A program made the position numbers and the translations under genes. From contig CAWIUG010000005.1 of the NCBI GenBank assembly GCA_963839165.1, positions 496,001 through 560,000 on the forward strand: a DNA stretch of 64,000 nt, written 5' to 3'. The DNA comes from DATFVA01 sp963839165 (GTDB lineage: Bacteria > Bacteroidota > Ignavibacteria > Ignavibacteriales > Ignavibacteriaceae). This document shows positions 54,584-63,145 of the stretch, piece by piece (position 1 is the first letter of the stretch; each line of letters opens with the position of its first letter). The notes beneath the pieces were generated by a model. That model saw only the letters and a list, made by a program, of their open reading frames with translations. It was not told the origin of the DNA and made no database searches.

Positions 54584-56281
54584 ATGAAAAAGAAATATTT
54601 AGTTATAGCTCTTATTGTTGTTGCTGTTGCAGCTCTCGGACTTATACTTAAAACAACATTAAGCAGCAGTTCTGAAGTTAAAACAGAAAAACAATTATAT
54701 ACATGTGGAATGCATCCGGATATAATAGAGGATCATCCTGGCGATTGCCCTATTTGCGGAATGAAACTCGTTCCCGTCAGGAATAGCACTTCGGGAAAGA
54801 GTCAGTCGGGTGAACGAAAAATCCTGTACTGGCGTGCTCCGATGGATGCAAACGAGATCTACGATCATCCGGGTAAATCAAAAATGGGGATGGATCTCGT
54901 TCCTGTATATGAAGATGGTACGGGAAACTCAGGGATTGTAGAAATTGATCCGGCAGTCGTTCAGAATATGAATGTTAAGATTGCTTCTGTTCAAAAGAAA
55001 AACCTGTCATCAGTTGTTACAACGAACGGTGTGCTGAAGTCAAATGAGAAAACAGATTATATCGTAACAACCAGAGTAGGCGGATGGATTGAAAAGCTGT
55101 ATGTCAATTATACGGGTGAGAAAGTTACAAAGGGGGAAAAGCTTATGGACATTTATTCGCCCGAGCTCGTATCGGCTCAGCAGGAACTCCTTACGGCTCT
55201 TTCCTACAACAACAGCGTAAGTAAGTCCTCCATAAAAGAGGTAATGGAAAGCGGTAATGAACTTGTTAAAAATGCTGTCAGAAAACTTCAGCTGCTGGAG
55301 GTTCCGGAAAGTGATATAGAAAAGTTAAAAGATACGAAGGAAATAAAAACCTATGTCACCCTTTACGCCCGAAACAGCGGAACGGTCATCTCCAAAGATG
55401 TTCTCCAAGGTCAGAAAATAAATGCAGGAATGCCGCTTCTTCAGATCTCCGATCTTTCGAACCTGTGGCTTGTTGCCGATGTGTATGAATATGAGCTTTC
55501 CAAAATCGATGCCGGTTCGCCTGCTAAAATAAAATTCAACTATCTGCCGGGCCAGACTTTCGACGGAAAGGTTTCTTTCATCTATCCTACGCTGGATCCG
55601 AAATCAAGAACAGTGAAGGTGAGGCTCGATATAAATAATTCCGGCGGCAGGCTTAAACCTGAAATGTTCTCTAATGTTGAAATAAATGGCAGGGATTTCG
55701 GTCCTTCACCCGTAGTTCCTGAGAACGCTGTCATCAGAAGCGGTTCGCGGGATCTGGTCATCCTGTCACTTGGTGATGGGAAGTTTAAGCCTCAGCCTGT
55801 CACCCTCGGAGGATATTCGGATGGGTATTACCAGGTCTTAAAAGGACTAACAGAAGGTTCAAAGATAGTAACCTCGGCACAGTTTTTAATTGATTCGGAA
55901 AGCAATCTTAAATCAGCTATAGGTATGATGCAGGATGCCCCGGCAGACACAGGATCAACCAGTAACCGAATGGAAATGAACGATGAAACAGAGATGCAGA
56001 AACCGGATAAACCTGTAAAGCTGCAGAAGGAAACTGAGATATTGCATAAAAAGCAGGAGACAGTTCCCGCAGCTGCTGAAAGTCTGGTGCGTGAAGGAGT
56101 GATCGATCTGCAGGCTATCGATAAAAATAATGACGGCAAGCTTTTCCAGGATCAGATGGACTGGAATGTTATTTCAGATAACCCGGGCAAATGCCCTCTT
56201 TGCGGAATGAACCTTGTAGAGCTGCCTGTTTCGCAGGTTAAGAAAAACCTGGTAGATAATGGATTTAAGGTTAAGCAATGA
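54584..56281 (+). CDS. cusB: CusB-like RND periplasmic adaptor with three HMBD-derived modules
   Basis: The 565-residue protein has a membrane anchor (about 5-27), then a YHS/HMBD-type metal-binding motif, CGMHPDIIEDHPGDCPICGMKLVPV. A second degenerate copy, YWRAPMDANEIYDHPGKSKMGMDLVPVYE, follows, as in known CusB-like proteins. The adaptor core has hairpin and barrel domains (VTTRVGGWIEKLYVNYTGEKV, YARNSGTVISKDVLQGQKI, DLSNLWLVADVYE). After a linker, residues ~505-565 form a third module with an EF-hand-like loop and CPLCGM. It has GGAG before its ATG. This third module is also encoded separately at 59533-60027. Confidence 0.92.
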   Translation: MKKKYLVIALIVVAVAALGLILKTTLSSSSEVKTEKQLYTCGMHPDIIEDHPGDCPICGMKLVPVRNSTSGKSQSGERKILYWRAPMDANEIYDHPGKSKMGMDLVPVYEDGTGNSGIVEIDPAVVQNMNVKIASVQKKNLSSVVTTNGVLKSNEKTDYIVTTRVGGWIEKLYVNYTGEKVTKGEKLMDIYSPELVSAQQELLTALSYNNSVSKSSIKEVMESGNELVKNAVRKLQLLEVPESDIEKLKDTKEIKTYVTLYARNSGTVISKDVLQGQKINAGMPLLQISDLSNLWLVADVYEYELSKIDAGSPAKIKFNYLPGQTFDGKVSFIYPTLDPKSRTVKVRLDINNSGGRLKPEMFSNVEINGRDFGPSPVVPENAVIRSGSRDLVILSLGDGKFKPQPVTLGGYSDGYYQVLKGLTEGSKIVTSAQFLIDSESNLKSAIGMMQDAPADTGSTSNRMEMNDETEMQKPDKPVKLQKETEILHKKQETVPAAAESLVREGVIDLQAIDKNNDGKLFQDQMDWNVISDNPGKCPLCGMNLVELPVSQVKKNLVDNGFKVKQ

Positions 56282-56315
56282 ACATGCTTGATCATATTGA
56301 ATTTAGGAGATTTAG

Positions 56316-59300
56316 ATGATATCCAATGAAACTCAAAAGGAAGGATTGATTCAAAAACTCATAGAGTGGTCAATCAACAATAAATTTTTAGTAATACTTT
56401 TTACAGCAGCATTGATTCTCGGCGGCATCTGGGCAGTACTCAATACTAAAGTAGATGCCATACCCGACCTCAGTGATGTACAGGTAATAATATACACCGA
56501 GTACCCGGGTCAGGGTCCGAAGATAGTTGAGGATCAGGTTACTTACCCTTTAACCACAAAAATGCTGTCGGTACCATACGCAAAGGATGTACGCGGTTAT
56601 TCGTTCTTCGGGTTCTCTATGGTGTATATAATATTTGATGACGGTACCGATCTTTATTGGGCTCGCAGCAGGGTGCTTGAATACCTGAGCGGGTTAAGGG
56701 GACAGCTGCCCGAAGGTGTCAGTCCTCAGCTTGGTCCCGATGCAACCGGCCTCGGCTGGGTCTACCAATATGTGCTTCAATCAGATAAGAGAAATCTGCA
56801 GGAATTAAGATCGCTTCAGGATTATTTCCTGAAGTATGAGCTGGCATCCATTCCCGGCGTATCTGAAGTAGCTTCAGTAGGAGGCTACGTTAAGCAGTAC
56901 CAGGTTAACGTTGATCCAAATAAGCTTGCCTACTATGGCATTCCCCTGCAGAAGGTGAAGATGGCAATTCAGCGCAGCAATAATGATGTGGGCGGAAGGC
57001 TTCTGGAGATGGGTGAGGCTGAGTACATGGTGCGCGGACTGGGATACATTAAAAGCATAGATGATCTGAAAAAAATAGCAATAGGTGTTTCATCAACTTC
57101 GGGCTCCCCTGTATACCTGAGCGATGTCGCTGATGTAGCGCTGGGTCCTGAACTTCGCAGAGGTTTAGCCGATTGGAATGGCGAAGGAGAGACAGTCGGA
57201 GGAATTATAATTATACGCTATGGTGAAAACGCACTGTCGGTAATAGAAAAGGTTAAGGAAAGACTCACTGAACTTAAGAAATCGCTCCCCCCCGATGTTC
57301 AGATAAAAACCGCATATGACCGTTCGAGTCTTATCGACAGGGCTATCGACAACCTGAAAGACAAGCTTGTTGAAGAAACAATTGTTGTGGCTCTGATAAT
57401 TATACTCTTCCTTCTGCACATCAGGAGCTCACTGGTTGCAATCTTCACGCTCCCTACGGCTGTTCTGGCTGCATTTCTTGTCATGAAGCTGCAGGGAATC
57501 AACGCCAACATAATGTCGCTTGGAGGTATCGCAATTGCTATAGGGGCGATGGTGGATGCTTCAATAATATTGGTGGAGAATGCCCAGACGCATATGGTGC
57601 ATAACCAGGAGAAACCTCTCAGCGAAAGGCTCCCCCACTGGAAGGTGATCCTTGAAGCAGCCAAAGAAGTGGGACCTTCAATTTTTTATTCTCTTCTTGT
57701 TATCACCATTTCTTTTATCCCTGTATTTACACTTGAACAACAGGAAGGAAGGATGTTCAAACCCCTTGCTTTCACAAAAACATATTCGATGGCTGCGGCT
57801 GCTATTCTCACAGTTACTATTGTGCCGATCCTGCTGGGATATTTTGTGAGAGGCAGGATGAGAAAAGAAGAAGAAAATCCGATCACTAAATTCCTTGCAA
57901 GGCTGTATCACCCGGTGGTGGATTTTGTAATGAATAGAAGATGGTGGATTATCGCGGCGGCCATACTGATCGTAATTGCTACGTACATTCCTTACTCACA
58001 GCTGGGATCGGAGTTTATGCCTCCGCTTGATGAGGGCGATCTCCTTTATATGCCGACTACACTACCGGGAATTTCAATAACCAAGGCTAAGGAAATCCTT
58101 CAGCAGACAGATAAAATTATTAAATCATTTCCCGAAGTTGAATCGGTGTTCGGCAAAATAGGAAGAGCCGATACACCTACTGATCCAGCTCCTCTATCGA
58201 TGATAGAAACAACCATAAGACTTAAGCCTCATGATCAGTGGCGGGCCGGTTTAACAACGGAACAACTGGTGGAGGAAATGAATAATGCTATCCGGATACC
58301 GGGACTTACAAATGCATGGACCATGCCTATAAAGACACGAATCGACATGCTTTCCACAGGGATCAAGACTCCGGTAGGTATCAAAATAGCGGGACCGGAT
58401 CTGAATGTTCTTCAGAATATAGGGAAAGAAATAGAAGAGGCAGCAAAGACGATACCGGGAACACGTTCAGCTTATGCAGAACGTTCGGTAGGGGGGAATT
58501 ACGTCGACTTTGATATCGATCGTGAGGCAATCGCCCGCTACGGACTGACAGTTGGGGATGTTCAGGATGTTTTTATGTCGGCTGTGGGTGGAATGAACAT
58601 AACCAAAACTGTGGAAGGTCTCGAAAGATACCCTGTTAATCTTCGCTACCAGAGAGATTACAGGGAAAACCTTGAGTCTTTAAAACGCGTGCTGATCGCT
58701 ACTCCCCAGGGCGGAAATATTCCACTCGAAGAACTTGGAACAATCGAGGTAAAGAAGGGTCCTCCGATGATCAAGTCGGAGAACGCAAGACCGAATACCT
58801 GGGTCTATATTGATATACAGGATATCGATGTAGGTACTTATGTTGACCGCGCAAAAGAAATAATAAATAAGAAGGTAACGCTTCCTCCGGGGTATTCAAT
58901 TAAATGGAGCGGACAGTTCGAATATATGGAAAGAGCATCAAAGCATCTGCTGCTTGTAATTCCGCTTACTATATTAATTGTGATCGTCCTTCTCTATATG
59001 AATACAAAATCGATGCTGAAAACAGGCATAGTACTCCTTGCACTCCCCTTCTCTATGGTCGGAGCCATATGGTATCTCTATATTGCAGGGTTTCATCTTA
59101 GCGTTGCAGTGTGGGTAGGTATTATAGCACTGCTGGGCGTTGATGCGGAGACAGGTGTAGTTATGCTGCTTTATCTCGATCTTGCTTATGAGAGATTCAA
59201 AAGCCAAGGATTACTAAGGAATATCGGGAATCTAAGGGAGGCAATATTTGAAGGAGCGGTTAAAAGGGTGCGGCCAAAGCTTATGACCGTGCTTACGATG

Positions 59301-59498
59301 CTGCTTGGACTTCTGCCGATACTTATTGGAATGGGTACCGGTAGCGATGTAATGAAAAGAATTGCAGCACCGATGGTGGGTGGAATACTTACCAGTTTAA
59401 TACTGGAACTTACTGTTTACCCGGCAATTTTTTATTCAATCAAAAAGAGAGAAATGAAAAGGAATAATATGCTTGCTGAAAATGCAGGTGAGGTTTAA
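56316..59498 (+). CDS. cusA: CusA-like heavy-metal RND efflux pump
   Basis: This is the inner-membrane pump of a tripartite metal efflux system. The 1060-residue length, 12-helix layout and two large periplasmic loops fit. Seen are ILGGIWAVLNTKVDAIPDLSDVQVIIYTEYPGQGP at the N-terminus, SLGGIAIAIGAMVDASIILVENAQ and the methionine-bearing MPIKTRIDMLSTGIKTPVGIKI, which places it with Cu/Ag (CusA) rather than Co/Zn/Cd (CzcA) pumps. It ends in a basic KKREMKRNN tail. It is preceded by GGAG and lies between cusB and the free-standing CPLCGM protein. Confidence 0.94.
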   Translation: MISNETQKEGLIQKLIEWSINNKFLVILFTAALILGGIWAVLNTKVDAIPDLSDVQVIIYTEYPGQGPKIVEDQVTYPLTTKMLSVPYAKDVRGYSFFGFSMVYIIFDDGTDLYWARSRVLEYLSGLRGQLPEGVSPQLGPDATGLGWVYQYVLQSDKRNLQELRSLQDYFLKYELASIPGVSEVASVGGYVKQYQVNVDPNKLAYYGIPLQKVKMAIQRSNNDVGGRLLEMGEAEYMVRGLGYIKSIDDLKKIAIGVSSTSGSPVYLSDVADVALGPELRRGLADWNGEGETVGGIIIIRYGENALSVIEKVKERLTELKKSLPPDVQIKTAYDRSSLIDRAIDNLKDKLVEETIVVALIIILFLLHIRSSLVAIFTLPTAVLAAFLVMKLQGINANIMSLGGIAIAIGAMVDASIILVENAQTHMVHNQEKPLSERLPHWKVILEAAKEVGPSIFYSLLVITISFIPVFTLEQQEGRMFKPLAFTKTYSMAAAAILTVTIVPILLGYFVRGRMRKEEENPITKFLARLYHPVVDFVMNRRWWIIAAAILIVIATYIPYSQLGSEFMPPLDEGDLLYMPTTLPGISITKAKEILQQTDKIIKSFPEVESVFGKIGRADTPTDPAPLSMIETTIRLKPHDQWRAGLTTEQLVEEMNNAIRIPGLTNAWTMPIKTRIDMLSTGIKTPVGIKIAGPDLNVLQNIGKEIEEAAKTIPGTRSAYAERSVGGNYVDFDIDREAIARYGLTVGDVQDVFMSAVGGMNITKTVEGLERYPVNLRYQRDYRENLESLKRVLIATPQGGNIPLEELGTIEVKKGPPMIKSENARPNTWVYIDIQDIDVGTYVDRAKEIINKKVTLPPGYSIKWSGQFEYMERASKHLLLVIPLTILIVIVLLYMNTKSMLKTGIVLLALPFSMVGAIWYLYIAGFHLSVAVWVGIIALLGVDAETGVVMLLYLDLAYERFKSQGLLRNIGNLREAIFEGAVKRVRPKLMTVLTMLLGLLPILIGMGTGSDVMKRIAAPMVGGILTSLILELTVYPAIFYSIKKREMKRNNMLAENAGEV

Positions 59499-59532
59499 CA
59501 CTAATAATAAATCATAAAAAATGGAGAAAAAA

Positions 59533-60027
59533 ATGTTATCAGGAATCTTAAAACGTGCTCTGTATTTATTTATTGCTGTGGTTATGCTGACAGGGTTGTC
59601 TATGGCTCAGGATAAGAACGACAGCCAGGGTTCTAAGAATATGAACCGTATGAAAATGGACCACAGTCACATGAAACAGGCGGTTGATTCAACATCAGTT
59701 GAGGGGAGTATGCACGATGGCACTATGGATAATTGTTCAGATAAACCCGGGGAATGTTCAAAGAAGGGTATGAAAAGTTCAGAAGTTTCGGTTAAAGATT
59801 CTGACGGGAACTCCGAAGATAGTTCGATTGTTCGTGAAGGAGTAGTTGATCTTAATGAAATAGATGCTAATAAAGATGGACTCGTCTACCAGGATATGAT
59901 GGATTATAATGTTATATCCGACGCACCCGGAACCTGCCCTCTCTGCGGAATGACCTTGAAAGAGGTTTCCCTGGAGAAAGCAAAGATGTATCTTGAAAAA
60001 ACCGGTCATAAGGTAAGTAACAATTAA
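59533..60027 (+). CDS. Small secreted EF-hand/CPLCGM protein related to the CusB C-terminus
   Basis: From the ATG at 59533 the protein has 164 residues (GGAG lies six bases upstream; an ATG at 59521 overlaps that signal). It has a signal peptide (about 1-25) and a Met/His/Cys-rich linker (MKMDHSHMK, MHDGTMDNCSDKPGECSKKGMK). Its C-terminal ~62 residues match the end of the CusB-like protein closely: REGVVDLNEIDANKDG, then QDMMDYNVISD, and CPLCGMTLKE. The EF-hand-like loop lacks the usual Glu at position 12. It probably binds metal or works with the efflux pump in the periplasm. I know of no assigned function. Confidence 0.75.
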   Translation: MLSGILKRALYLFIAVVMLTGLSMAQDKNDSQGSKNMNRMKMDHSHMKQAVDSTSVEGSMHDGTMDNCSDKPGECSKKGMKSSEVSVKDSDGNSEDSSIVREGVVDLNEIDANKDGLVYQDMMDYNVISDAPGTCPLCGMTLKEVSLEKAKMYLEKTGHKVSNN

Positions 60028-60056
60028 CACCCTTTTCCTATGGGAGAAAACAAATA

Positions 60057-62150
60057 ATGGTTGGAAATTTATTAATCACAGCTTCTCTTATAACGGGTAT
60101 CTTTACTGTTATAATGTACTACTATACATTCAGAGGATATACTAATACCCTTGCGCTGGCGCGCAGGGGTTTTTATATAATGACATTTTTTGTAACTGCA
60201 GCAAGTGCATTTCTGCTTTACCTTATACTCTCGCATAACTACCAGTATAATTATGTATTCGAATACAGCAGCGGTGATCTTTCGTTCGGTCTGCTGCTTT
60301 CTTCTTTCTTTGCAGGACAGGAAGGAAGCTTCCTTCTGTGGCTTTTATTCGCCTCTGTGATAGGGTTATTCCTTATAAAGAATTTATCCGGCGATGCAGC
60401 ACGAGAATCATCATTTATGATGTTTTATACTTTGATTGCAGTATTCCTTGCGGTATTGATCAGTCCCTTTCTGAAGAATCCTTTCACTTCAATCTGGGCA
60501 GAACCGAACTTCCTGCAATTGAAATACTTTAATTCATCCTACCTGGGATTGCCAGATCTTCGGCAGTTTATAATGGCCGACGATAAAGGACAGCAGTTCC
60601 TGCAAATTGGTCCGCAGCTGCGGTCGGTGCTGGCTTCTTTAAACATACCGGCTGAAAAGTTTCTTATCGCTGGAAAGGGATTAAATCCGCTGCTGGAGAA
60701 TTTCTGGATGCAGATCCATCCTCCATTGTTGTTCGTCGGATTTGCAATGACGGCTATCCCCTATTCATTTGCAATGTCGGCAATTTTAAGAAAGGATTAC
60801 AAAACCTGGGTCAGTAAATCGCTGCCTTGGCTTTCAATTTCAATGTCGGTGCTGGGTCTTGCTATTATGATCGGCGGCTACTGGGCTTATGGGGTGCTTG
60901 GATGGGGCGGTTTCTGGGGATGGGATCCGGTAGAGAACTCGAGTCTTGTTCCCTGGATTATCGGGGTCGCCCTGATACATACACTTATCATTCAGAAAAA
61001 CACACAGCTTAAAGGAGGAAGCGGAAAATATATAAGAACAAACCTCGTGCTGTCCATCCTTACTTTTGTCTTTGTAATCTACAGTACATTCCTAACAAGA
61101 AGCGGTATTCTTTCCGAAGCTTCTGTGCATTCATTTACGGCACCCGGAATGACGACATATTTATTGCTCGTCGGCTTTATACTTACTTTCACTATACTGG
61201 GTATTGGGGGAGTGATAGTGAGATGGAAGGAATTAAAAAGTCTTTCACATACCGGAGAATCTTTCCTCAGCAGGGAGAATGGTTTATTTTACGGCTCAGC
61301 GCTGATGCTTGGTTCTGCTTTAATAATAATTCTCGGCACCTCCTCCCCTATATTCGGAAGTTCTGTAGAAATCAGCTACTATACTACACTGAATTTTCCG
61401 CTCGCTATTTTTATGATGCTGATGATTGCGCTCACTCTTATTTTGAGGTGGCGCAGTACAAATAATAAAGAATTTATGCAGACTGCAGGTATCCACCTGG
61501 TCATTTCAGGTGCTGCAACGGCAGTAATTGCATTCGCCGCCGGGATGTCATCTTTATATTTTATGTTATATACCTTAACAGCATGCTTCGTTGTTTCAAC
61601 CAACATCAGCACCATATTAAAAAGTCTGAAGGTGAATTACCTGGTTACAGGGGGACAGATAGCTCACATAGGAGTCGGTGTTTTCCTCCTCGGTGTTCTT
61701 CTTTCAGGAAATTTTTCCTCATCCGAACAGCTTACACTTCCTAAAGGAAAAGAGGTAAAAGCATTACATCATACTTTTGTGTTTACAGGTTATAACAGGG
61801 TTACAGGCAGTGACAAATACTCATTTGATGTTGAAATAAAAAATAAGAACAAAACCGTTAAAGCCTCCCCTGTGATGTTCATTTCAAATTTTAATAACAG
61901 CCTTATGAGGGAACCATATATCCTGCCGGGCTGGGGTAAAGATATTTATATCTCTCCGATCGGCTATGACGAAAACGGGGTTGGTACAACTAATTCTGCT
62001 TATGGCAGCCAGGAAGTACTCACCGTTGAAGCGAGCATAAAGCAGAATATGGATCTTGTATGGTCAGGAGTAGTTTTGATTACGGTAGGACTTATTATAG
62101 CCTCACTCAGACGCAGAAGAGAAAATATACTAATGCAGCCTGAAAAATAA
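60057..62150 (+). CDS. CcmF-like heme lyase (cytochrome c maturation)
   Basis: CcmF-family proteins attach heme to apocytochromes c. The 697-residue polytopic protein has the WWD domain WGGFWGWDPVENSSLVPWI. It has the His-bearing NPLLENFWMQIHPPLLFVGFA, and STFLTRSGILSEASVHSF, all typical of CcmF/NrfE. A large periplasmic loop follows, and a last helix. It lies alone here with no other ccm genes, directly after the CPLCGM gene (30 bases, TGGGAGAAAAC before ATG). The cytochromes c of the oxidase and bc genes are in the same window, about 40 kb away. Confidence 0.9.
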   Translation: MVGNLLITASLITGIFTVIMYYYTFRGYTNTLALARRGFYIMTFFVTAASAFLLYLILSHNYQYNYVFEYSSGDLSFGLLLSSFFAGQEGSFLLWLLFASVIGLFLIKNLSGDAARESSFMMFYTLIAVFLAVLISPFLKNPFTSIWAEPNFLQLKYFNSSYLGLPDLRQFIMADDKGQQFLQIGPQLRSVLASLNIPAEKFLIAGKGLNPLLENFWMQIHPPLLFVGFAMTAIPYSFAMSAILRKDYKTWVSKSLPWLSISMSVLGLAIMIGGYWAYGVLGWGGFWGWDPVENSSLVPWIIGVALIHTLIIQKNTQLKGGSGKYIRTNLVLSILTFVFVIYSTFLTRSGILSEASVHSFTAPGMTTYLLLVGFILTFTILGIGGVIVRWKELKSLSHTGESFLSRENGLFYGSALMLGSALIIILGTSSPIFGSSVEISYYTTLNFPLAIFMMLMIALTLILRWRSTNNKEFMQTAGIHLVISGAATAVIAFAAGMSSLYFMLYTLTACFVVSTNISTILKSLKVNYLVTGGQIAHIGVGVFLLGVLLSGNFSSSEQLTLPKGKEVKALHHTFVFTGYNRVTGSDKYSFDVEIKNKNKTVKASPVMFISNFNNSLMREPYILPGWGKDIYISPIGYDENGVGTTNSAYGSQEVLTVEASIKQNMDLVWSGVVLITVGLIIASLRRRRENILMQPEK

Positions 62151-62164
62151 GCGACCTGAACTCC

Positions 62165-62192
62165 GACGGCATCTCAATTCGGGGATGCCGTC
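62165..62192 (+). terminator. Probable terminator after the ccmF-like gene
   Basis: GACGGCATC and GATGCCGTC form a 9-bp stem with a short loop, followed by TGTCTGTT. The T run is weak. It lies 15 bases after the ccmF-like stop. Confidence 0.6.
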
Positions 62193-62303
62193 TGTCTGTT
62201 ACCTCCATCCACCTGAGCCGAATTTTATAAAGTTAAATCAAAATTCTGTAATGCTTTTCCCCTTTCTTGTCGCTATCTTAAAAGAGTCACAGTTTATCAC
62301 CGG

Positions 62304-62320
62304 GAGTACTCTTAGTACTC
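62304..62320. promoter_or_regulatory. Palindrome GAGTACTCTTAGTACTC, possible operator
   Basis: Perfect 7-bp arms GAGTACT and AGTACTC flank a three-base centre, 83 bases before the SHOCT gene. A dyad of this kind is typical of a regulator site, but it does not match a metalloregulator operator that I can name. Confidence 0.35.
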
Positions 62321-62402
62321 ACGTCACATATTTTGTGAAAGATGAACCATTATGGAAGTGATTGTGTCTAATAATTAAACGAACAATAAGGAGGAACATA
62401 AA

Positions 62403-62630
62403 ATGTTTCATAGTTGGATGTGGGGAGGCGGAATGTGGTTTGGCTGGATATTCTGGCTGATAATAATCGGCGTAATAGTATGGCTGCTTATAAATCAGTC
62501 CGGTAAAAACCGGATCCAGAACCAGGTAAACCCTCATTTAGAATCTCCCCTTGATATATTAAAGAAAAGATATGCTAAAGGAGAAATTTCAAAAGAACAA
62601 TTTGAGCAGATGAAGCAGGATCTTCAGTGA
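62403..62630 (+). CDS. Small SHOCT-domain membrane protein
   Basis: The 75-residue protein has a Trp/Gly/Met-rich start (MFHSWMWGGGMWFGW), one membrane helix (about 13-32) and a C-terminal SHOCT domain (SPLDILKKRYAKGEISKEQFEQMKQDL). SHOCT domains are short helical motifs often paired with other membrane parts. AAGGAGG lies eight bases before the ATG. It starts a short unit with the Met-rich protein and the barrel protein. Confidence 0.85.
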   Translation: MFHSWMWGGGMWFGWIFWLIIIGVIVWLLINQSGKNRIQNQVNPHLESPLDILKKRYAKGEISKEQFEQMKQDLQ

Positions 62631-62672
62631 TCCTGTAAGTCAATATATAATCTAAAGATAAAGGAGGTCAGT

Positions 62673-63143
62673 ATGAACCTTATAAAAAACATTGATCATT
62701 ACAGATTTATTCTTATAGCAGGAATATTATTGTCTGTCATATTATTTACACCCACTACTTTTGCTCAGCATATGGGAAATATGAATAACAATATGAATCA
62801 AAACATGCAGAACCAGATGATGAATATGCAGGAAATGATGAAACAGATGAACAACATGAACCAGCAGATGAATAGCATGATGCAGCAGCAGAACCAGATG
62901 AATAATATGCAGAATATGCAGGCAATGAGCTCCTTAATGGAAAATATGCATAATATGTCAGGACAAATGGAGAATATGCTTAATCAGATGAACAATGTGA
63001 TGCAGAATAAATCCTATCAGATGAATGAGGGAATGCATAAGAACATGCAGAATATGATTGATAATATGAAAGATATGATGGGAAATTTCAAAGGTATGAT
63101 GAATAATCTTGAAGCGGCACAACCTGGAAATACTCAGAAATAA
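62673..63143 (+). CDS. Secreted Met/Asn/Gln-rich protein, possible copper binder
   Basis: The 156-residue protein has a signal peptide (about residues 1-31, ending FAQ). The mature part is low-complexity Met, Asn and Gln, with about 34 Met by my count in roughly 125 residues, mostly spaced three residues apart, and no Cys. AGGAGGT precedes the ATG at 62673. The repeated MxxM spacing is consistent with thioether binding of Cu(I) or Ag(I), as in Met-rich metal-binding segments, and with an amphipathic helix. Binding is inference. It lies next to the barrel gene and near cusCBA. Confidence 0.8.
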   Translation: MNLIKNIDHYRFILIAGILLSVILFTPTTFAQHMGNMNNNMNQNMQNQMMNMQEMMKQMNNMNQQMNSMMQQQNQMNNMQNMQAMSSLMENMHNMSGQMENMLNQMNNVMQNKSYQMNEGMHKNMQNMIDNMKDMMGNFKGMMNNLEAAQPGNTQK

Positions 63144-63145
63144 AA

